A stretch of 64,000 nucleotides of DNA from Deltaproteobacteria bacterium HGW-Deltaproteobacteria-15. GTDB lineage: Bacteria; Desulfobacterota; DSM-4660; Desulfatiglandales; HGW-15. Position 1 is the first letter of the stretch. Each line of letters begins with the position of its first letter. Under the pieces are notes generated by a model. It made no database searches. It was given only the letters and a program-made list of their open reading frames with translations, and was not told the origin of the DNA. This document shows, piece after piece, positions 25,693 to 35,408 of this stretch. A program made the translations under genes and the position numbers. Where the stretch lies: positions 84,190 through 148,189 of the forward strand of contig PHBH01000005.1 of the NCBI GenBank assembly GCA_002840535.1, in the 5' to 3' direction.

Positions 25693-25979
25693 TATATTGT
25701 TGAGCTCATGGTTGTTGGATTACTTAATCTCGTTACCTGCTGACCGGCAATAAGGTCTTTCTTGTAAATCTCCGCAACCCGATCCTTTATTGAATAACCC
25801 AATGGGTCTTAGCCGGTCATTGTCGCCGGAAGGACCGACCCATTGCGTAGCATGCGTGCCAGGAATTCCATCTTCCCCCAGTTGCGCACAGGGCAGGGTT
25901 TGCTACTCTTATGAAGCGGTCCAAGACGGCCGGGAGAGAGTTGGGGGGTAGGGGACCTGCCGCCGGCCTTCCCCGGAAT

Positions 25980-27839
25980 TCACGTCAAGTTTGCCTTCTG
26001 GGGAATGATTTCAGGGGAGACGGTTTCCGGAGGGATGCTTTCCGACAGCATGCGGACCCCATGCAGCGGTGAATCATAGATCTCAAGAAGCCTCTTCAAT
26101 TCATCCCCTTCCAGGATTTCTTTTTCCAGCAGAATCCGCACTATCCGATCGAGAGCTGCCCGTTTCTCCGTGAGGAGCGATTTCGCCTTTTCATAGGCTT
26201 CCCAGATGAGCTGTTTGATCTCATCGTCTATCTCGCGGGCAGTCTCCTGACTGTAAGTCTTCAGGGTGCCGCCACCCGAATCGAGGAAAATCGATCTCTG
26301 ATCCTTCTCAAAGGCGATTGGGCCCTGCACCCGGCTCATTCCGTACTCCGTGATCATTTTCCGCGCAATGGTGCTCGCCATGTCCAAGTCATTGTGGGCG
26401 CCGGTGGAGTGTTCACCGAAAACGAGTTCTTCCGCCGCCCTTCCGCCGAGAAGAATGGTCATTCGATCGATCAGCTCCGATTTGGTCATCAGATAACGGT
26501 CCTCGGCCGGCAGTTGCAGCGTATGGCCGAGAGAGCCTGTGCTCCTGGGGATGATGGTGACTTTATGGACAGGATCGGCATGAGGAAGACAGGTCGCGGT
26601 AATGGCATGTCCCAGTTCGTGGTACGCCACCATCCTCCTTTCCTTTTTGCTGATCACCCATTTCTTCTTCTGGGTGCCTGTCTGTACACGGTCAATAGCC
26701 TCCTCGAAATCGGCCATGTCAACCGCCTGCTTGTTCTTCCGGGCGGCAAGGAGCGCGGCCTGGTTCACGAGATTCCCGAGATCCGCGCCAACCATTCCAA
26801 TCGTCCTTGAGGCCAGAACCTTGAGATTTACATCATCGGCCATCTTGATCTTTTTGGAATGGATCTCAAGAATCGCTTCCCTGCCTCTGACGTCAGGACG
26901 GTCCACGAGGATATTCACATCGAACCTTCCGGGCCTGAGGAGGGCCTGATCCAGGATTTCGGGTCTGTTGGTGGCGGCCATCACGATCAACCCCTGTTTC
27001 GGATCGAATCCGTCCATTTCAGACAGGAGTTGATTCAATGTCTGCTCGCGCTCCTGATGGTCTCCCATGGGATGAGAGCTCCTTGCCTTTCCCAGCGCGT
27101 CCAGTTCGTCTATGAAGATGAGGCAAGGGGTCATCTCGCGCGCCTGCCGGAACAGATCCCTTACCCTGGATGCACCCACCCCTACATACATCTCGACAAA
27201 ATCGGACCCCGTGGCGCTGAAAAAGGGGACTCCTGCCTCGCCGGCCACCGCCCTCGCCAGGAGGGTCTTTCCCGTTCCGGGAGAGCCGACAAGAATCACT
27301 CCCTTGGGAAGTCTTCCCCCCAGGAGTTGAAAACGCTGTGGCGCCTTGAGAAACTCGACGATCTCTTTCAGCTCCTCCGTAGCCTCCTCCAGGCCGGCAA
27401 CCTCGCTGAAGGAAACCTTGGGGTACTCCTGCGTGTACAATTTCGCCTTGCTCTTGCCGAAACCCATCAGCCCCCTGTCAGACGAGGACCTCCGACTGAG
27501 AATAAACCAGATGAGAAGGATGATGCCGAGTGAGATCATCCATCCGGGGATGGATCCCCAGGCGCTCCCCCGGCTTCCAGAGTACATGGTCCCGCTGGCC
27601 TGCAGATCGCTGATCAGGTCCGGGTCGCCCACTCGGACTGTCTCAAATCTCCGGGTCGCCTCAGTTCCGGACCCTTTCATATAGCCATGAATGGTCTCCG
27701 GCCCAATGACCACTTCCTCGATCTTGCCCTGCTTCAGGAGCCGCTTGAATTCACCATAGGGAATTTCTCCTGCGTCGGCTCCTCCTGCACCGAAGAAGAA
27801 AACCGCGAGCGCAAGCAGGATTGTAATGGCCGGTTTCAT
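25980..27839 (-). CDS. ftsH: ATP-dependent zinc metalloprotease FtsH
   Basis: A 619-residue inner-membrane AAA protease that degrades unstable or misfolded membrane and regulatory proteins. The N-terminal helix (residues 5-20) is followed by a short periplasmic part and a second helix (GWMISLGIILLIWFILS). The AAA domain has Walker A GSPGTGKT (185-192), Walker B LIFIDELDA and the arginine-finger region ALLRPGRFD. The zinc site is HELGH near residue 406. GAGGTGTCTC supports the ATG at 27839. The Pro-rich C-terminus (ESIPPETVSPEIIPQ) is short compared with some homologues. It stands alone, with 600 bp upstream free of genes. Confidence 0.96.
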   Translation of the reverse strand: MKPAITILLALAVFFFGAGGADAGEIPYGEFKRLLKQGKIEEVVIGPETIHGYMKGSGTEATRRFETVRVGDPDLISDLQASGTMYSGSRGSAWGSIPGWMISLGIILLIWFILSRRSSSDRGLMGFGKSKAKLYTQEYPKVSFSEVAGLEEATEELKEIVEFLKAPQRFQLLGGRLPKGVILVGSPGTGKTLLARAVAGEAGVPFFSATGSDFVEMYVGVGASRVRDLFRQAREMTPCLIFIDELDALGKARSSHPMGDHQEREQTLNQLLSEMDGFDPKQGLIVMAATNRPEILDQALLRPGRFDVNILVDRPDVRGREAILEIHSKKIKMADDVNLKVLASRTIGMVGADLGNLVNQAALLAARKNKQAVDMADFEEAIDRVQTGTQKKKWVISKKERRMVAYHELGHAITATCLPHADPVHKVTIIPRSTGSLGHTLQLPAEDRYLMTKSELIDRMTILLGGRAAEELVFGEHSTGAHNDLDMASTIARKMITEYGMSRVQGPIAFEKDQRSIFLDSGGGTLKTYSQETAREIDDEIKQLIWEAYEKAKSLLTEKRAALDRIVRILLEKEILEGDELKRLLEIYDSPLHGVRMLSESIPPETVSPEIIPQKANLT

Positions 27840-28452
27840 GAGACACCTCATCAGAATCGCTCAGTCACAGGCGCATGGCCGGAGTAGAAGCCAGCTTCAC
27901 TTCCCAACCAGCCAGGCTTGGATCGCAGGGATTCTGGAAAACTGTCATTGCGATGATTAGCCGTAAGGCCCCAGATCTTTCCTCCAATCAGATGTAATAA
28001 GATGAACGTGCTCCTTTTAAAGACGTGCGAAGGATCCCCTCTGCAAAGGGACCCTGACGCAAATCTAATCAGCCAAAAGGTCCTGAACAAATGGGGTTCA
28101 CACTGTATTTCCTGAATATCAAGGTCAGTACTCCCGTATGGGTATTGGGCCGGGGCGCCATCCGAAACACCTGGAAAGGGGTCTCTCCGCGACCAAAAAA
28201 CCGGACTTTTTCCTCTCCTGCCTCACTTCAGGCAACCGGCAGTGTGGCGCCGAAAAGGCTTAAAAATGGTTCTATGTCGTAGAAACAAGGCGTAAAAATA
28301 GTGGAAACGAATACATCCATGGCTCTGCGTCGATACAAGGTGGAGCGTATTTATAAACCCCTTCGGAAAAAATAGAAGGATATGAAGAGAATGGAAAGCA
28401 GGAGCCTATCCGCTCCAGACGTAGAAAACCGACTCAAAGGAGCAGCAGCATT
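27840..28452. other. Divergent intergenic region between ftsH and a NarL-type regulator
   Basis: 613 bp with no convincing gene. It must carry the ftsH promoter (minus) and the regulator promoter (plus). I see no clear repeat, hairpin terminator or sigma-54 box. AAAGGAGCAGCAGCA near 28436 is the likely ribosome binding site for the TTG start at 28453. Confidence 0.4.
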
Positions 28453-29160
28453 TTGGAAGCAAGAAACGATGAGAAGTGGCGTGTGTTGATCGCCGAAGAT
28501 GAAACTCTGGTCCGGGAGGGCCTTAAGGCCATGTTGTCATCGGACCCGAGCTTCGAGGTGGTCGCCGAGGCCGCCGATGGCATGGAGGCAATACGATCGG
28601 TTGAGGAGACAAAGCCTGATCTTGTCCTCCTGGACCTCAACATGCCTAAAATGAGCGGTATCGCTGCGCTGAGGAATATCCGGAAGCAGTCGGAAACCGT
28701 GAAGATCCTCGCGCTGACCATCCATGAAGGCGAAGAATACGTACTCGACGTTTTCAGGCTGGGAGGGAATGGCTATTGTCTAAAAGAGGCCAGCCGGGAG
28801 GAGTTGTTCCTGGCCATCAGAAGTGTTCTTGCAGGGAAACCCTATGCGAGCCCGGAAATTCTGGACAATGTTCTTGCCGTGTACATGGGCGGAAAGCCCG
28901 AGGCTCGGGAAGGCCCTTTGACCCATCTCAGTGTGCGTGAGCAGGAAATCCTGAAACTCATCGGCGAAGGGTATTCCGTCAAGGAGATATCCGAATACCT
29001 CTTTATCAGCAGAAGAACCGTTGAAAAGCATCGCTACAATATCATGAAGAAATTGAACCTCCACCGGACTTCCGCACTGGTTTGCTTCGCTATGGAAAAC
29101 GGCCTCGTGACCTCATTCAGAAAAGGAAATACCAACAGGATAGAGGCGGCGGTCGAATAG
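28453..29160 (+). CDS. NarL/FixJ-family response regulator (REC-LuxR HTH)
   Basis: A 235-residue two-domain regulator. The receiver domain has the acidic pair E15-D16 (IAEDE), phosphoacceptor D61 (LLDLNMPKMSG) and the switch Lys in YCLKEAS. The C-terminal LuxR-type helix-turn-helix is LSVREQEILKLIGEG...VKEISEYLFISRRTVEKH. The TTG start at 28453 is used because no in-frame ATG precedes the receiver domain and an AAAGGAG lies upstream. No sensor kinase is adjacent, so this is an orphan regulator with unknown targets. Confidence 0.9.
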   Translation: MEARNDEKWRVLIAEDETLVREGLKAMLSSDPSFEVVAEAADGMEAIRSVEETKPDLVLLDLNMPKMSGIAALRNIRKQSETVKILALTIHEGEEYVLDVFRLGGNGYCLKEASREELFLAIRSVLAGKPYASPEILDNVLAVYMGGKPEAREGPLTHLSVREQEILKLIGEGYSVKEISEYLFISRRTVEKHRYNIMKKLNLHRTSALVCFAMENGLVTSFRKGNTNRIEAAVE

Positions 29161-29217
29161 GACGGCGGCATGCCCTTTAACCATGCCGGTCCCGGGCGGG
29201 CGCAACCCTTCGTCAGC

Positions 29218-31776
29218 TTACATCCCGAGCTTTTTCCTCATTGGTTTTGTTATGGACTGGCGGACGGTGAAGAAATCCGACCAGGGATCCGGCCGGATCA
29301 AAAGATCGGAGCTGTTCTCGACTCTGAATCGATCGGGAGAAGAGTCAGGGGAAAGATCATCCCAGGACAGAGGGGCCGCCACTGGAGCCAAAGGCCGCGC
29401 ACGGGTCGAGTATGGGGCTACCGCTGTTGAGCCCCTCCCGTTTCTCAGGTAGTCAAGGAACACCTTGCCCTTTCGTTTGGATTTGTTCATCACCGAGACG
29501 AGGAGGTCAGGCTGTATCCTGACCAGCTGTTGCGCTACCCTTCGGGCGAACTCCTTCACTTCGTCCCATGTCGGCCCCCGGGCAATTGGCGCCACTACGT
29601 GGTAGCCTTTGCCCCCGGTCGCCTTGAGGAAACAGACAAGACCAAGGTCTTCCAAGAAGTTGCGTAAAAGCTGGACCGACTTGACGAGCTGCCGGGAAGA
29701 GATCGACTCACCGGGATCCAGGTCGAAAATGAGCCGGTCAGGCTGCTCCAGCCGATCGGACCTGCTCCCCCAGGGGTGGAATTCGAGAACACCGAGCTGA
29801 ACAAGGGAGATGAGACCCTTCAGATCCTTGACAGCCACGTACATCCCTACTTCTTCCTTCTCCTGAACCGGGATCTCCTTGAGGACAGGAGGAGTCTGTT
29901 CCGTTAGATGTTTCTGGTAGAAACACTTCTTCTGACGGCCCTGAGGACAACGGACGAGAGAAAGCGGTCTACTCTCAAGATGAGGAATGATCAGGTCCGC
30001 TACCTTTTGGTAATAATCCGCAAGAGAGATCTTCGTCAGACCCTGTTCCGGATAGAGGATGCGCTCGGGGTTGGATATGGAAATCCCCGCAATCCTGTTT
30101 TCTTTGGAGTTCAGGGAAGACGATCGCCGTTTCCGGGTGCTTTCGGTTGATCGGGAGCCGCGCTCGCTTTGAGGCGAAGCATCGGGGATCTCTCGATGGA
30201 TTTCCCGCGGGTTCTTATCCTGCCTCAAACCCTTGAACGAAGGGTGCCGAAGAATTCCTTCCTTCGTCCACTCTGTGAACTCGACCTCTGAAACGAGCTC
30301 CGGTCTTACCCAGTGCACGCCGCGCGCTTCTCTTCCCTTCGGAGGATTTCGAAAAGGAGTCCTATCCGCTCCAAGCGGCTTGAGCTCGGACATCATCTGC
30401 CGGAGAGAAGATTCATTGAAGCCAGTGCCTACACGGCCGGCATAGATCAACTCTCCCGCGTCGTTGTAGAACCCGATAAGAAGCGCGCCGAAGCCGACGC
30501 GTGAACCGCTGGGATCGGAATAGCCTCCTATGACGAACTCCTGTCTCTTTACACATTTTACCTTTAGCCAGTTCCCGGATCGGCGCTGCTCATAGCGGCT
30601 GTCCTGCCGTTTGGAGACGATCCCTTCCATTCCAAGCTCGCAAGCCTGGGCATAGACGGTTTTCCCCCTGCCTTCGATATGATCCCCGTAAAACAGGGAA
30701 GGAGGCGCGCCCGCATTCTCAAGAACCTCCTTCAGCAGTCCCTTTCGATCCGCAAGGGGTGTCCGGGTAAGGTCATATCCCTCGTAATAGAGGAGATCGA
30801 AGATGTAGTATCCGATGTTCCCGATTTTCCCCCAGGGCAGCAAACCCTCAAAAGCGTTTTGAAGTGCCTGAAAATCGGTCGTGCCGTCCGGCCGGAGCAC
30901 CACTACCTCTCCATCGAGAATCACATTCTTCATCCCCAGTGAGGAAGCATCCCGTGCAATGGAAACGAACCGCGACGTCCAGTCGTTTCCGTTCCGGCTC
31001 AAGAGCCGCACGTCCTTTCCCTTTTTGAAGCAGAGAATGCGATACCCGTCATACTTGATTTCATGTACCCAGCGCTCTCCCTGGGGTGGTTCTTTGACCA
31101 GTATGGCGAGCTGCGGCCTTGTGTGGGACGGCATGGCAGAGCGGCGTGCTCCTGGGAGCGCCGCAGGGTCAGGGGGTTGGATTTCCCCCTCTCTCCCGGT
31201 CCACACACGATCTTTGGATGAGCCAATCTCATCCATGGTCCTTCCGGTCGCTGCACTGAGCGGCTGCTCTTTCAAGATGTCATAGTCCGTTCGCGCTTCC
31301 TCGTCCTTTCTCTTGATCAGCAGCCAGTTTTTTCCTTCCCCACCGGCTTTCCCGGCCATGCGCGCCAAAGTCCAGGACCCTTTCAGTTTCTCCCCGCTCA
31401 GACGGAAGGTCAGGTGGCCTTTGCGGTATTTCGCCGCCGCATCTCCGTCCGGAAACCACTCCCCCCGATCCCACAGCATGACGGTCCCCCCGCCGTATTC
31501 CTTCTCCGGGATCACCCCCTCGAACGAGCCATACTCGACAGGATGGTCCTCCACATGCACGGCCAGCCTCTTTTCCCCCGGATCGAGGCTGGGTCCCTTG
31601 GGAACCGCCCAGCTCTTCAGAACCCCTTCCATCTCGAGCCGCAGGTCATAATGCAGACGACTGGCCGCGTGTTTGTGAATCACATATGAACGCTCCCCTG
31701 TGGCGGGCTTGACCTCGCCGGCCGGTTCTGGTGTGCGGGTGAAGTCTCGCTTTTTTCTGTATTCGCGGAGGCCCAT
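29218..31776 (-). CDS. ligD: ATP-dependent DNA ligase LigD (phosphoesterase-ligase-polymerase)
   Basis: An 852-residue multifunctional enzyme of bacterial non-homologous end joining. Domain order is 3'-phosphoesterase (about 1-165; HKHAASRLHYDLRLE, HVEDHPVEYGSFEG), ATP-dependent ligase (about 225-535; EIKYDGYR with the adenylated Lys near 242, LDGEVVVL, GMEGIVSKR) and primase-polymerase (about 560-852; DLDPGES metal site, MNKSKRKGKVFLDYLRN). The phosphoesterase domain is first, unlike the mycobacterial order, as in Pseudomonas-like LigD but with a longer linker. A ku gene lies 102 nt downstream of its start in genome order, transcribed toward it. Confidence 0.95.
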   Translation of the reverse strand: MGLREYRKKRDFTRTPEPAGEVKPATGERSYVIHKHAASRLHYDLRLEMEGVLKSWAVPKGPSLDPGEKRLAVHVEDHPVEYGSFEGVIPEKEYGGGTVMLWDRGEWFPDGDAAAKYRKGHLTFRLSGEKLKGSWTLARMAGKAGGEGKNWLLIKRKDEEARTDYDILKEQPLSAATGRTMDEIGSSKDRVWTGREGEIQPPDPAALPGARRSAMPSHTRPQLAILVKEPPQGERWVHEIKYDGYRILCFKKGKDVRLLSRNGNDWTSRFVSIARDASSLGMKNVILDGEVVVLRPDGTTDFQALQNAFEGLLPWGKIGNIGYYIFDLLYYEGYDLTRTPLADRKGLLKEVLENAGAPPSLFYGDHIEGRGKTVYAQACELGMEGIVSKRQDSRYEQRRSGNWLKVKCVKRQEFVIGGYSDPSGSRVGFGALLIGFYNDAGELIYAGRVGTGFNESSLRQMMSELKPLGADRTPFRNPPKGREARGVHWVRPELVSEVEFTEWTKEGILRHPSFKGLRQDKNPREIHREIPDASPQSERGSRSTESTRKRRSSSLNSKENRIAGISISNPERILYPEQGLTKISLADYYQKVADLIIPHLESRPLSLVRCPQGRQKKCFYQKHLTEQTPPVLKEIPVQEKEEVGMYVAVKDLKGLISLVQLGVLEFHPWGSRSDRLEQPDRLIFDLDPGESISSRQLVKSVQLLRNFLEDLGLVCFLKATGGKGYHVVAPIARGPTWDEVKEFARRVAQQLVRIQPDLLVSVMNKSKRKGKVFLDYLRNGRGSTAVAPYSTRARPLAPVAAPLSWDDLSPDSSPDRFRVENSSDLLIRPDPWSDFFTVRQSITKPMRKKLGM

Positions 31777-31829
31777 TCAAGTGCTCGCTGCGGTCGTCCC
31801 TATTCCTTTTCAATCGAAGGAGATTCTTA

Positions 31830-31880
31830 TCTGCCCTTACTGACCTCTGTCCTCTGTCTTCTGTCTTCTGTCAATGCGCT
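31830..31880 (+). repeat. Short tctgtcttctgtc/atgcgctatgcg repeats
   Basis: TCCTCTGTCTTCTGTCTTCT followed by CAATGCGCTATGCGTCTTGT resemble the dispersed repeats at 7735 and 14017. The right part is read in reverse as the last residues of Ku. Confidence 0.5.
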
Positions 31881-32772
31881 ATGCGTCTTGTGCTCTATGC
31901 TCCATACGCTTGGATCTTTGCCCTTTGGCTTTTGCGGTGTGCGCCATCCTTGCGCCCTGGTCCTTCGCTTTCTTCTCTTTCTCAGTGCGCTCAACGCTCC
32001 TTTTGAGCACATCCATCAAATTGATGACATCGGCCGTCACTCTCTCCTCTTCGGGTGGTGCTTCCGGCGCGAACTGTTCGCCTTTCTTTGCCTTTTCGTC
32101 GATCCAATTCATCAGCGCTTCGCGGTAGTCGTCCTTGTATTTTTCCGGCGTCCAGTCGGATGTCATGTTCTCCACGAGCTTTATGCCCATCTCCACCTCA
32201 CGTTCGGAGATTTGATACTCCTTTAGATCGGACTGGGGGAGGTCGAACTCCTCGGGTTTTCGCACCTCCTGATCGAAACGCAAGAGTTCCAGCACAAGAG
32301 CGTCACCCTCCGCCAAGAGCGCGGCGAGATACTGGCGGGTCCGGATGACCACCTTGGAGATGCCGACTTTTCCTGTCCTCCGAAGAATCTCCCTTAGAAG
32401 CACATATCCCTTCTCTCCTTTTTTGCCGGGCATAAGGTAGTAAGGTTTATCGTAGTACACATAATCGACATCTTCTCTGTCCACGAAGTCCTGGATCTCC
32501 ACCGCCTGAGTGGCTTCCGGTGCTGCTCTCTTGAAATCCTCCTCTTCTACAAGAACATAATTCCCCTTGTCATATTCAAACGCCTTGACCACTTCTGACC
32601 AGGGAACCTCCTCGCCGGTCTCTTCATTGACACGCTCATAGTGGACCCGCGCCTTGTTGCGACTGTCCAGAAGCTTGAAATGCAGCTCATCGCGCTTCTC
32701 AGCCGAATAGAGAGTCACGGGGATATTGACAAGACCGAAAGTGATATGCCCTTTCCAGATCGGACGAGCCAT
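31879..32772 (-). CDS. ku: Non-homologous end-joining protein Ku
   Basis: A 297-residue bacterial Ku. MARPIWKGHITFGLVNIPV is the family start, followed by ALLAEGDALVLELLRF and a C-terminal Lys-rich part. Bacterial Ku is a homodimeric ring that threads onto broken DNA ends and recruits LigD, which is encoded next on the same strand. GGAGGTGAACC precedes the ATG. The final residues (GQRSKRMEHRAQDA) come from an intergenic repeat and are likely dispensable. Together the pair gives a complete minimal end-joining system, useful in non-growing cells. Confidence 0.95.
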   Translation of the reverse strand: MARPIWKGHITFGLVNIPVTLYSAEKRDELHFKLLDSRNKARVHYERVNEETGEEVPWSEVVKAFEYDKGNYVLVEEEDFKRAAPEATQAVEIQDFVDREDVDYVYYDKPYYLMPGKKGEKGYVLLREILRRTGKVGISKVVIRTRQYLAALLAEGDALVLELLRFDQEVRKPEEFDLPQSDLKEYQISEREVEMGIKLVENMTSDWTPEKYKDDYREALMNWIDEKAKKGEQFAPEAPPEEERVTADVINLMDVLKRSVERTEKEKKAKDQGARMAHTAKAKGQRSKRMEHRAQDA

Positions 32773-33126
32773 GGTTCACCTCCTTGACGAGCCGCCGGCA
32801 ACATCTTCCCATTGGCCCGGGACTCATATTCTTTTAAAGATTATATTAAGAACGCATCGCGGAGAATAAAGGCCTTCCTGCATTCCTGAAAGGAGATGAC
32901 ACTAATTTCAGGTACTTCTCTGGAACCGCTCTTTTCTTCATCCTCGTCGTTCTTAATAAGAAGAACGGTAACACTTCAGCCCTATGAAGAATGGCACAGG
33001 ATTGGGCATAGGGTTGTCTTTTCAAGAAAATGGGGACCGCCTCGAAGGGGTGGGAGTCCAAGCGAAGCGCGGACAACGAAGACGCACCAGGGAAGACTCT
33101 TTTGAACACAGAGGGATGATGATCCA
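32773..33126. other. Divergent intergenic region, 354 bp
   Basis: It lies between ku (minus) and a small membrane-protein gene (plus) and should contain both promoters. Short open frames in it lack conserved motifs. I see no repeat or RNA element. Confidence 0.35.
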
Positions 33127-33369
33127 GTGAAGAATCTCTCCCGAAACCTCCGAATTGCGCTCGGCATCCTGTCGTTGATCCTGGGGTTTGCCGGGCTGGC
33201 TCTTCCCATACTCCAGGGATGGCTTTTTCTCGGCATCGGTCTGGTGCTGCTGGCAAAAGATGTCCCGTTTTTTCAGAGACTCTCCGACAAGCTTGAACGC
33301 CGCTTCCCGAAGCTCGCAAGAATGCGAAAGGCGGCGAAGAGAAAGTTTACCCCCGGCAAGAAGCCGTGA
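33127..33369 (+). CDS. Small PGPGW-type transmembrane protein
   Basis: An 80-residue protein with two close hydrophobic helices (about 9-25 and 29-44) around LPILQGWLFLGIGLVLLAKD, which matches the PGPGW/YbaN-like small membrane family, then a basic amphipathic tail (RMRKAAKRKF). Likely inner-membrane. The function of the family is not known. It precedes an App1-like gene by 98 nt and may be in its transcript. Confidence 0.7.
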   Translation: MKNLSRNLRIALGILSLILGFAGLALPILQGWLFLGIGLVLLAKDVPFFQRLSDKLERRFPKLARMRKAAKRKFTPGKKP

Positions 33370-33466
33370 GCCACTGCGTCTTTTCCTTGTGGCCCGTTAC
33401 TGCTCCGACTTTCTGAAAATACGGCTCATTCCCCATTTTTATATTTCCGGCACGCACCTATCTTAG

Positions 33467-34789
33467 ATGAAACCTGAAAAAGCCGGGGTATCGATGCGCG
33501 CGAGAACGGAAAAAAAAAGAAGCCACGCGGTGGAAAAATTCATCCTCCGGAGTATGGCTACGATCATGAGCAGAAAGTCCAACGGCGGAACAATCTCCCC
33601 CGACGCATTGGCGATCATACCGTTCTCGGGCTATGCCACGAATGCAGTATTTCACTTCAGAGGGCGGGTGGTTGAGAAATCAGGCGTCGTCCGCATGGAC
33701 CACCACGATACCTTTATTGATAACGCCCAGAAGATGTGGAAACGTTTCTTTATTCGTCCCGGCAGTGGCGTTACGGTTCGGGTACGGTTCGACTCCATGC
33801 ACAGAATGGTGAACACAACCACGCAAGGTTTCTTCCATGCGGATTTGGAGTTGAACCGCCCTCTTTCCAACTCAACCCGGCGCCCCGTTAAAGTGGAGGT
33901 AGTGAATCCACGAACGCAACCTCCTGTTCAGGCAATGGGAGAGGTGTTCTTTCCCCCGCATGGAGCACGTATCGGGATCATCAGCGATATCGACGACACC
34001 ATCATGTCTGCCCACGCGACAAACCCTTTCAAAATGATCAGCCTGTTGATGTTTTCCAACGCATTCACAAGACAGCCCTTTCCGGGCGTAAGACCGTTTT
34101 ATAGAGCCCTCCATGGAGGTCTGACCGGATGCGAGCGAAATCCCTTTTTTTATATCTCAAGCAGTTCCTGGCAGATGTACGACATCCTACAGGACTTCAT
34201 GGACATTCACGGATTGCCGCCCGGACCCATTTTCCTTCGTGAACTACCCTTCACCGGGTCGATGAAAGACCCCTGGCGGCACGGGTACAAACTCAAAAGG
34301 GTCCATGAGATCCTTGAATCATACCCCGGTCTTCCTTTCGTGCTGCTCGGGGACAGCGGACAGAGGGATGTCGAGATTTACAGTCTGATCGTGCGGTCTT
34401 TCCCGGGCAGGATTCCCGTCCTCTACATACGGGATGTCTTGCCCAGCGCATTGCGGCGCAGCAGGATTGCAGAGATTGCGGTCAAAGTGAAAGATTGGGG
34501 CAGCGAGCTTGTTCTCTTGAATGACACGATGGCGGCCGCGAGGCATGCTGCAATCAGGGGCTGGATCCCTGTTGAACGGTTGTCGGAGATCGAAAACGAC
34601 CGTGTGAAAATGGAATACCCGGAAAGGTCTTTCGACGCGGGCAAGACACCTGTCCCGCCTGCGGCTTATCACGAGGACGAGGACACGTCTTTAGGCTTAT
34701 CACGAGGAAAGGAGGTATTCATGACAGCGGCTCGTCGGGAGAATCCTGTCCCCGAGCATGCTGCAGGAGCGACGCTCTCGGCGCCTTGA
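33467..34789 (+). CDS. App1-like phosphatase (DUF2183 domain)
   Basis: A 440-residue protein. ISDIDDTIMSAHAT near residue 172 is the HAD-type DxDxT catalytic motif of the App1/DUF2183 family. FFYISSSSWQMYDIL and LLGDSGQRDVEIY supply the later HAD motifs. The eukaryotic member App1 is a phosphatidate phosphatase, so lipid dephosphorylation is a reasonable guess, not proven for bacteria. There is no signal peptide. The N-terminal 130 residues form a beta-rich domain common to bacterial members. The C-terminal 60 residues are poorly structured. The weak ribosome site leaves an alternative start at 33494 possible. Confidence 0.82.
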   Translation: MKPEKAGVSMRARTEKKRSHAVEKFILRSMATIMSRKSNGGTISPDALAIIPFSGYATNAVFHFRGRVVEKSGVVRMDHHDTFIDNAQKMWKRFFIRPGSGVTVRVRFDSMHRMVNTTTQGFFHADLELNRPLSNSTRRPVKVEVVNPRTQPPVQAMGEVFFPPHGARIGIISDIDDTIMSAHATNPFKMISLLMFSNAFTRQPFPGVRPFYRALHGGLTGCERNPFFYISSSSWQMYDILQDFMDIHGLPPGPIFLRELPFTGSMKDPWRHGYKLKRVHEILESYPGLPFVLLGDSGQRDVEIYSLIVRSFPGRIPVLYIRDVLPSALRRSRIAEIAVKVKDWGSELVLLNDTMAAARHAAIRGWIPVERLSEIENDRVKMEYPERSFDAGKTPVPPAAYHEDEDTSLGLSRGKEVFMTAARRENPVPEHAAGATLSAP

Positions 34790-35027
34790 AGGGCTGGGGG
34801 TATATGTCTTTCGTTCCGATTAATGTACCAGATATCCGGGACAGGTTGGTTCCGTCCTGTTTGAGTTCCGCAGCTCCTGGCTGGATGACCGTACGCCGGG
34901 GCGGGATGCGGTGGATTACTTAACCTACAACCCACGCACAGATTCCAAAAGTCCGGCATCAGGAGCCGGAGACCGGCATCAGGAGCCGGAGAAAGGAACC
35001 ATGTGGTCAACGAAAAGGAGGACGAAC

Positions 35028-35330
35028 ATGAAGAATAAATGGACAAAAGCAATGGTGGCCTTGGGATTTTCACTTTTCCTCATGATCTCTGCCTGTGACC
35101 AGGGTGGCGGAGGAGGACAAGAAGAAAGAGGCGGAGCTCCGGGGGTAGTGCCGGAACAAAGGACTGACAGGCCCGCTCCGGCACCGGGAACACAGCCACC
35201 GCCTGCGGGACAGACGCAACGCCCCGGCGGCCCCTCGGGAGAACGGGAAGGGTTTAGCACTGATGCGCCGAAACCACCAAGTGGCACAGAGAGGCCGGAG
35301 ACCACTCCGCAACGACCGCCGGCGAGCTAA
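35028..35330 (+). CDS. Small Pro/Gly-rich lipoprotein
   Basis: A 100-residue protein. The ATG at 35028 follows AAAAGGAGGACGAAC. The signal peptide ends in the lipobox LMISAC, so C23 or so would be lipidated. The mature part is a low-complexity Pro/Gly/Gln/Arg linker (PAPAPGTQPPPAGQTQRPGG) with no fold visible. It is likely a surface or periplasmic tether. It is followed by a strong terminator at 35376. Confidence 0.65.
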   Translation: MKNKWTKAMVALGFSLFLMISACDQGGGGGQEERGGAPGVVPEQRTDRPAPAPGTQPPPAGQTQRPGGPSGEREGFSTDAPKPPSGTERPETTPQRPPAS

Positions 35331-35375
35331 TGAAGTTGCAGGCGGAGCATTGTTGTAGTGCTCTCCTTCAGCAAA

Positions 35376-35404
35376 GGGCGACTCCAGAGAGTCGCCCTTT
35401 TTTT
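35376..35404 (+). terminator. Intrinsic terminator
   Basis: GGGCGACTC and GAGTCGCCC form a 9-bp stem with a CAGA loop, followed by TTTTTTT. It ends the lipoprotein transcript. Confidence 0.88.
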
Positions 35405-35408
35405 GGTT

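Noticed and set aside
28091..28282. 63-codon open frame upstream of the NarL-type regulator
   Set aside because: It has no ribosome site and no motif; composition is like the surrounding non-coding DNA.
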